A stretch of 64,000 nt of DNA from Roseibium sp. TrichSKD4 (GTDB taxonomy: Bacteria; Pseudomonadota; Alphaproteobacteria; Rhizobiales; Stappiaceae), in the NCBI RefSeq assembly GCF_000148725.1, contig NZ_GL476304.1:212527-276526 (forward strand). Reading direction: 5' to 3'. Shown one piece after another: positions 59,456 through 64,000 of the stretch. The notes under the pieces were generated by a model. That model was given only the letters and a program-made list of their open reading frames with translations, was not told the DNA's origin and searched no databases. The stretch's first letter is position 1. Each line of letters starts with the position of its first letter. Position numbers and translations under genes: made by a program.

Positions 59456-60706
59456 ATGAGCGTTATTGATAGTTTTGAGACACTTTCACCTGTGTGGCTA
59501 CGACCAGACAATGCGCGCCATGAACTGGCCAGTCTGCCACGAGTTGCCCGCATGGGCTTCAACTTGCTGCTGTCGCTGAAATATGGATCGTTGGTCGTCT
59601 GCCTGCCCAATGGCCGCACTTATCAAATCCGCGGCGCGGAGCCCGGACCGGATGCCCATCTAAACATCGATGATATGCGATTTGCCCGCATGGTCGTTCA
59701 ATCCGGCGATGTTGGCGTCGGTGAAGCCTATATGGCGGGATATTGGTCCTCACCCGACATCACGACGTTTCTGGAACTCTTTTGCATCAACCGGGATGCG
59801 ACTGTTGAAGCGCTGAAGGGACGCCCGGTCATGCGGCTCCTTTTGTCCTTGCGACATTGGCTGAATGCAAACACCAAACGCGGTTCAAAACGCAACATTT
59901 CAGCTCATTATGATCTTGGCAATTCCTTTTATAAGGAGTGGCTGGATAAGACGATGACCTACTCCTCCGCCCTTTATGAGGATGGAACACAGTCTCTGGA
60001 AAGCGCCCAAAACGCCAAATACGCTTCGCTTGTCAAAGGAGCTGATATTCAACCAGACCATACGGTTCTGGAGATTGGCTGCGGTTGGGGTGGCTTTGCA
60101 GAGTTCATCGGAAAGGAAGTTGGAGCCAAGGTAAAGGCGCTGACCATCTCTCAAGAGCAGTATGATTTCGCACGCGAGCGGACTTTCAAGGCTGGCCTTA
60201 ACGAGAAGGTTGATGTGTGTTTTCAGGACTATCGCGATGAAACCGGAAAATACGACCGGATCGCATCCATTGAGATGTTCGAAGCGGTGGGTGAAAAATA
60301 TTGGCCGACATACTTTGAAAAGCTGTCTTCCTGTTTGAACCCCGGTGGTCGCGCTGGTCTTCAGATCATCACCATTCAGGATCGGATGTTTGACGATTAT
60401 CGCAGTGGGACAGACTTCATTCAGCGTCACATTTTCCCGGGCGGCATGCTGCCTCCGCCGACAAAGCTCGCGAATATGGGCGCTCATTTGGGCCTGCATC
60501 TTAAGGCAGAACGCATTTTCGGGCAGGATTATGCGCGCACGCTGGCAGAATGGCGCGAACGCTTCCATGACGCTTGGCCACGGATCAAGCCACTTGGTTT
60601 TGATGATCGCTTCAAGCGGCTGTGGGAGTTTTACCTTCACTATTGTGAAGCCGGGTTCCGCTCTGAAAACATAGATGTCCGCCAATTGGTCTATGTAAAA
60701 GCTTGA
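59456..60706 (+). CDS. cfa: Cyclopropane-fatty-acyl-phospholipid synthase-like methyltransferase
   Basis: A 416-residue SAM-dependent methyltransferase of the Cfa/Mma family. Landmarks: SVGEAYMAGYW-type GVGEAYMAGYWSSPDITTFL, KRNISAHYDLGNSFYKEWLD, MTYSSALYEDGTQSLESAQ, SAM loop VLEIGCGWGGFAEFIG, and QRHIFPGGMLPPPTKL. It acts on unsaturated acyl chains in membrane phospholipids. It is last of the three-gene operon, 4 nt after the DUF1365 gene, and followed by a terminator. Confidence 0.92.
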   Translation: MSVIDSFETLSPVWLRPDNARHELASLPRVARMGFNLLLSLKYGSLVVCLPNGRTYQIRGAEPGPDAHLNIDDMRFARMVVQSGDVGVGEAYMAGYWSSPDITTFLELFCINRDATVEALKGRPVMRLLLSLRHWLNANTKRGSKRNISAHYDLGNSFYKEWLDKTMTYSSALYEDGTQSLESAQNAKYASLVKGADIQPDHTVLEIGCGWGGFAEFIGKEVGAKVKALTISQEQYDFARERTFKAGLNEKVDVCFQDYRDETGKYDRIASIEMFEAVGEKYWPTYFEKLSSCLNPGGRAGLQIITIQDRMFDDYRSGTDFIQRHIFPGGMLPPPTKLANMGAHLGLHLKAERIFGQDYARTLAEWRERFHDAWPRIKPLGFDDRFKRLWEFYLHYCEAGFRSENIDVRQLVYVKA

Positions 60707-60717
60707 TAGTCTGAATC

Positions 60718-60745
60718 AAAAAACCGGCTCAAGGGCCGGTTTTTT
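60718..60745. terminator. Bidirectional terminator after cfa
   Basis: aaaaaaccggc and gccggtttttt pair around a 6-nt loop, with an A-run on one side and a T-run on the other. It sits between the convergent cfa and SDR genes and overlaps the SDR stop. Confidence 0.9.
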
Positions 60746-61544
60746 TTGTCTTTTTGCTCCAACCGGTGCTTTTTGAAACGGCTTTAAAATACAGACTGTA
60801 AGGCAACGCTTTCAGGAACTTGAGCTGGCGAACGAACGGTTTGGGAAACGCAATTTCAAAAGCCTTGGGATCTTTCAACCCCTTGATGATTTCGCCGACA
60901 GCCTCATCTGCGCTCATCAAATAGGGCATTGGAAACGGATTGGACTTCGTCGCAGGCGTATCCACAAAACCTGGATTGATGATCTGAATTCGGATACCAG
61001 CCAGATCAAGGTCGAACTTCAAGGCCTCGGCCATATTGATCAGCCCCGCCTTTGTTGCGCCATAGGCTGCAGACGTTGGAAGACCCCGATATCCTGCGAC
61101 AGATGCGACAACACCAATCTGCCCCTTGTGCCGCTGCTTCATGCAATCAATGACTGGCAACAAGGCGTTGACCGTACCCTTCAGATTGACATCAATCGTG
61201 CGGTTCCATTCCTCCACACGGCCGTTCAGTCCATCTTGCGGCAGATAGACACCCGCATTGGCTATCAGGAGCGCAATCGGCCCGACGTCTTCTTCAATGG
61301 ATGTGACGATCGATTGCATTTTCTGAGCGTCAGTCACATCTGCGGGGAAAGCAACGATTGAGCCGCGAAAATCCGACGCCTCAGTAACCATTTCCTGCAG
61401 TGCATTTTCTGAACGAGCTGTCACTGCAACGCACCAGCCATCCTGCGCAAGCTTAAGCGCCAAGGCACGGCCAATCCCCGAGCTTGCACCTGTTATCCAG
61501 GCACAGCCATCAGCAGATCGAGCAACATATTGATGTAATGACAA
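60729..61544 (-). CDS. Short-chain dehydrogenase/reductase
   Basis: A 271-residue SDR. Cofactor motif WITGASSGIGRALALKLAQD near residue 17, NAGVYLP, catalytic Ser-Tyr-Lys as VVASVAGYRGLPTSAAYGAT-K, and NPGFVDTPATK. The start is TTG 61544 with GGAGG five bases upstream. It has a basic C-terminus (GWSKKTKKTGP). SDRs of this type accompany the sigma-E-linked cfa operon; the substrate is unknown. Confidence 0.9.
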   Translation of the reverse strand: MSLHQYVARSADGCAWITGASSGIGRALALKLAQDGWCVAVTARSENALQEMVTEASDFRGSIVAFPADVTDAQKMQSIVTSIEEDVGPIALLIANAGVYLPQDGLNGRVEEWNRTIDVNLKGTVNALLPVIDCMKQRHKGQIGVVASVAGYRGLPTSAAYGATKAGLINMAEALKFDLDLAGIRIQIINPGFVDTPATKSNPFPMPYLMSADEAVGEIIKGLKDPKAFEIAFPKPFVRQLKFLKALPYSLYFKAVSKSTGWSKKTKKTGP

Positions 61545-61563
61545 GATATCCTCCGGTTTTTGG

Positions 61564-61591
61564 TTCTTATACGAACGACCGGAGGGGATCA
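61564..61591 (-). promoter_or_regulatory. Candidate sigma-E-type promoter for the SDR gene
   Basis: On the minus strand TGATCC (61586-61591), a 16-nt spacer and TAAGAA (61564-61569) lie just before the SDR start. The segment also folds through cctccgg/ccggagg. The shared TGATCC with the operon at 57.2 kb supports common control; spacing differs by 2 nt. Confidence 0.35.
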
Positions 61592-61598
61592 GATTGCT

Positions 61599-62267
61599 TT
61601 AATTACGAACAAACGGATTGAGGAACCGGCCAACGAGGCCGGTCAAATGCAAGCGACCTTCTGTTACCGCAAAACAGATGCAGTCTTCACCATCATCATC
61701 GGCAACCGGGCTGTGATCCACGTCGTGATCGGCAAAGGCAATATCACCGCGCACGTAATGCCCGTCCGCATCCTTGAACCCGCCTTTAAGGACGAGGGTC
61801 AATTCGGTGCCATCATGCGTGTGTGACGGCATGGCACGCCCCCGGCGCACCCAGAGCAGGTTCACATTGCAGCCATCGATCTCGCCAAACTTCACTTCGC
61901 GAACGCCCGGCAAAAGCGTTTTCCATGGAAGCGACTCCAAAGGCCCATCTACAATGCTCTTCAGGCTCTGAGGCAAATCCACATCGTCATTGGCTGCATT
62001 CGCAGTTTGGACCGAAATAGGATCGCTCGGCGCTGAAGAAAAAATTGCTTCAAGTGCAGCGTCTCGGTTGGACAAGGACACCGGTGCAGTTTCTTCAAGC
62101 ACCTGACCAGCCAATGTTTCCAACGACGTAACAAAACCACGATTGGCGCCGGATAATTCCAGATGAGCGCCCACCAAAGCATGCGTGGGAGATGCGAGTG
62201 TTCCAGCAGCATAGCCAGCCAGCAACTCATCCATCCCGGTTACATTTCGTTCCATGTCTACACTCAT
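61599..62267 (-). CDS. ChrR-like cupin protein without zinc-binding cysteines
   Basis: A 222-residue homologue of ChrR, the anti-sigma factor of RpoE. The N-terminal anti-sigma domain is recognisable (MDELLAGYAAGTLASPTHAL, VGAHLELSGANRGFV), but the Zn ligands normally in H-x3-C-x2-C read H-L-E-L-S-G-A-N, so both Cys are gone. The C-terminal cupin keeps its metal site (MPSHTHDGTELTLVLKGGF ... HDVDHSP). No rpoE gene precedes it. The start is ATG 62267 or 62255 rather than 62318. It may sense or bind metal without classic sigma control. Confidence 0.8.
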   Translation of the reverse strand: MSVDMERNVTGMDELLAGYAAGTLASPTHALVGAHLELSGANRGFVTSLETLAGQVLEETAPVSLSNRDAALEAIFSSAPSDPISVQTANAANDDVDLPQSLKSIVDGPLESLPWKTLLPGVREVKFGEIDGCNVNLLWVRRGRAMPSHTHDGTELTLVLKGGFKDADGHYVRGDIAFADHDVDHSPVADDDGEDCICFAVTEGRLHLTGLVGRFLNPFVRN

Positions 62268-62522
62268 TCCAGCCAACCGGCCAATCTCCCTCAAGCGATG
62301 TTCAGGCAGCATTCGCAAGGCTTACGCGAAGATCACTTGATCAGATCAAACCGCCTCGACTTTTATTCTAGTTTGTTTTGCCAGACAATCCATAGCCGCA
62401 GCGGAACAAGCAAAAGATCACTTTCAATGGACAAGCGCATATACAAGGCAGTTCTGCTTGATCCTTCGGGAAAGGGCGATTAGCGTCGCCGCAAAATCAA
62501 ATCTTCAAATGGGACCTGCTTC

Positions 62523-63557
62523 ATGCCCCTCCACGCTTCTGTCATCGACGCAATTGGAAACACGCCACTTATACGGCTCAACGCCCTGTCAGATGAAACA
62601 GGCTGTGACATTTATGGTAAGGCTGAGTTCATGAATCCGGGCCAGTCCGTCAAGGATCGCGCGGCCCGCCACATGATTTTGGAGGCGGAAAACCGCGGTG
62701 ACCTGAAGCCGGGCGGCGTTATCGTGGAAGGAACGGCTGGCAACACCGGCATTGGCCTTGCACTTGTTGCAAGTGCTCGCGGTTATCGAACAGTGATCGT
62801 GATTCCGGAAACACAAAGCCAGGAAAAGAAGGACATGCTGCGCCTATGCGGTGCTGAACTTTTGGAGGTCCCGGCCCTGCCCTTCAAAAACCCCAATAAC
62901 TATCAGCATGTTGCGCGCCGGTTGGCGGAAGAGCTGGCAGCGAGTGAGCCCAACGGTGTTCTTTTCGCCGATCAATGGAACAACATGGACAACCGCAAAG
63001 CCCATTTTGAGACCACAGGTCCGGAGATCTTCGAGCAGACCGGCGGAAAAGTAGACGGCTTTATTTGTGCCGTCGGCACCGGCGGCACCCTGTCTGGCGT
63101 TTCTTCCTACCTCAAAGACAAGAAGCCCGATGTCGCCATCGGCTGCGCTGACCCCTTGGGTGCAGCGATGGCGAGCCTGTTCTCGACCGGCGAAGCCAAG
63201 GCCAGCGAGGGCGGATCCGTCTCCGAAGGTGTCGGACTTGGCCGCTCCACACCGATTGTTGAGGCTGCCAAGGTTGATCATGCATGGTCGATCTCGGACG
63301 ATGAGGCTCTTCCACTCGTGTTCGATTTGGCCGAAAAAGAAGGTCTTCTGCTGGGTGGTTCGTCTGCCATCAACATCGCCGGTGCTCGGCGTCTTGCGCA
63401 AGAGCTCGGCCGCGGCCACACCATTGTGACGATCCTCTGTGACCATGGAACGCGCTACCAGTCCAAACTATACAATCCGGAATTCCTGCGCTCGAAAAAC
63501 CTGCCGGTCCCAGCTTGGCTCGAGCAAAAGACTGCGCTCGAGGCTCCAATTGTCTGA
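62523..63557 (+). CDS. cysK: Cysteine synthase A / O-acetylserine sulfhydrylase family
   Basis: A 344-residue fold-type II PLP enzyme. IGNTPLIRLNALSDETGCDI, PLP lysine in NPGQSVKDRAARHMI, GTAGNTGIGLALVASARGYR (phosphate loop), VGTGGTLSGVSSYLKDKKPD, and EGLLLGGSSAINIAGARRLA. It makes cysteine from O-acetylserine and sulfide. It is slightly longer than E. coli CysK but of a common alphaproteobacterial size. It is 16 nt from the cardiolipin synthase start. Confidence 0.92.
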   Translation: MPLHASVIDAIGNTPLIRLNALSDETGCDIYGKAEFMNPGQSVKDRAARHMILEAENRGDLKPGGVIVEGTAGNTGIGLALVASARGYRTVIVIPETQSQEKKDMLRLCGAELLEVPALPFKNPNNYQHVARRLAEELAASEPNGVLFADQWNNMDNRKAHFETTGPEIFEQTGGKVDGFICAVGTGGTLSGVSSYLKDKKPDVAIGCADPLGAAMASLFSTGEAKASEGGSVSEGVGLGRSTPIVEAAKVDHAWSISDDEALPLVFDLAEKEGLLLGGSSAINIAGARRLAQELGRGHTIVTILCDHGTRYQSKLYNPEFLRSKNLPVPAWLEQKTALEAPIV

Positions 63558-63573
63558 GTAAGGCCTTCTCCCA

Positions 63574-64000
63574 ATGACCGTCCAACCGACGTCCACACCG
63601 GAAGACCTTACGGGTAGAAGTCTGCTGTTTCGGACGTTGGTTGAAGACGCAAACTTTCTGGACATGATTGCCAACAATCTCGGCCTTTTGGCCGGCCTGT
63701 TGCTGGTCATCTACGTTCTTGCGTTTATCTGCGCGGTCCGGGAAATCATGAACAGCCGAACGTCGCAGGGCACGATTGCCTGGCTCTTGTCGCTGTTTTT
63801 CATTCCCTATGTCACGGTGCCCCTCTATTTCATTTTCGGGTGGCGGTCATTTTCAGACTACAAGCATATCCAGCACCGGTTGGGCCGCTTGCAGCGAAGC
63901 AAACGCGCTGAAGACATGCAGTTGGTCGACCGGCATGAGACCCGGGATTGGCAAGTCCTGGCACGCATTGCGAACCTGCCGTTTTTATCGGGCAACAATG
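63574..64000 (+). CDS. cls: Cardiolipin synthase, N-terminal part (runs off window)
   Basis: 142 codons of a rightward gene cut by the window end. Two hydrophobic helices (LGLLAGLLLVIYVLAFICAV; TIAWLLSLFFIPYVTVPLYF) with REIMNSRTSQGTIAW between them and IFGWRSFSDYK after them form the N-terminal membrane anchor of phospholipase D-type cardiolipin synthases. The HKD catalytic motifs would lie beyond 64000. Confidence 0.88.
   Translation, partial: MTVQPTSTPEDLTGRSLLFRTLVEDANFLDMIANNLGLLAGLLLVIYVLAFICAVREIMNSRTSQGTIAWLLSLFFIPYVTVPLYFIFGWRSFSDYKHIQHRLGRLQRSKRAEDMQLVDRHETRDWQVLARIANLPFLSGNN

Noticed and set aside
62427-62483. Short frame before cysK as a leader peptide
   Set aside because: Eighteen codons without Cys-rich or attenuator-like features; nothing supports regulation by it.

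Overview
The window reads as the chromosome of an aerobic alphaproteobacterium, probably a marine Stappiaceae/Rhodobacteraceae-like organism. This rests on the gene orders (rlpA-dacC-tmk-holB-tatD-MBL, and a cobN/cobW aerobic B12 block under a cobalamin riboswitch), a TctABC transporter with a TctDE regulator pair, and a ChrR-like protein beside a cyclopropane-synthase operon. No 16S gene is present, so the taxonomy is inference.

Layout. 1-6.1 kb: leftward housekeeping genes (MBL hydrolase, TatD, DNA polymerase III delta' with a 1-nt frameshift, thymidylate kinase, a PBP5-like protein that has lost all three catalytic motifs, an RlpA-like lipoprotein). 6.5-31.9 kb: a mosaic accessory region between tRNA-Ser and tRNA-Cys with a tyrosine integrase near each end. 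It holds an orphan acyl carrier protein, an IS3-type element that truncates an antirepressor, decayed phage genes, a PepSY membrane protein, an IS5-type element, a two-gene peptide natural-product locus (17.3-18.9 kb), and a prophage remnant (19.2-30.8 kb). The prophage helicase gene is split by a ~0.5-kb inversion, and its gp37/68 gene is split by a 4-kb amino-acid metabolism cassette with an IS66-type scar. 32-46.5 kb: cobalamin genes (cobC, cbiB rightward; cobU-cobW-cobN-cobO-GNAT-cobQ leftward behind a B12 riboswitch), interrupted by a nitrilase/PPOX pair, a LuxR regulator and an EamA exporter. 46.8-56 kb: tRNA-Asn, a CoA-transferase plus citryl-CoA-lyase-type pair, an AAA ATPase, then TctE/TctD with an extra binding protein divergent from tctCBA. 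56.5-62.3 kb: an exported protein, an FAD oxidoreductase/DUF1365/Cfa operon, an SDR, and a ChrR-like cupin that lacks its zinc cysteines. 62.5-64 kb: cysK and the start of a cardiolipin synthase gene.

The most interesting system is the pair at 17280-18919. A 187-residue precursor carries five TTxxxxEE motifs at an exact 25-residue spacing and is followed by an ATP-grasp ligase. This is the signature of a plesiocin-type (group 2) graspetide: a ribosomal peptide whose Thr hydroxyls are ester-linked to Glu carboxylates. Here it is a five-core precursor with Cys- and Pro-rich linkers, inside a mobile island. No dedicated protease or transporter lies beside it.

Likely working units: B12 synthesis under riboswitch control; tricarboxylate sensing and uptake (TctDE/TctABC), possibly feeding a citryl-CoA cleavage pair; a membrane-lipid modification operon with sigma-E(ChrR)-like promoter sequences; and a D-amino-acid or hydroxy-amino-acid cassette (asparaginase-like, ornithine-cyclodeaminase-like, D-threonine-aldolase-like, LysR, LysE fragment).
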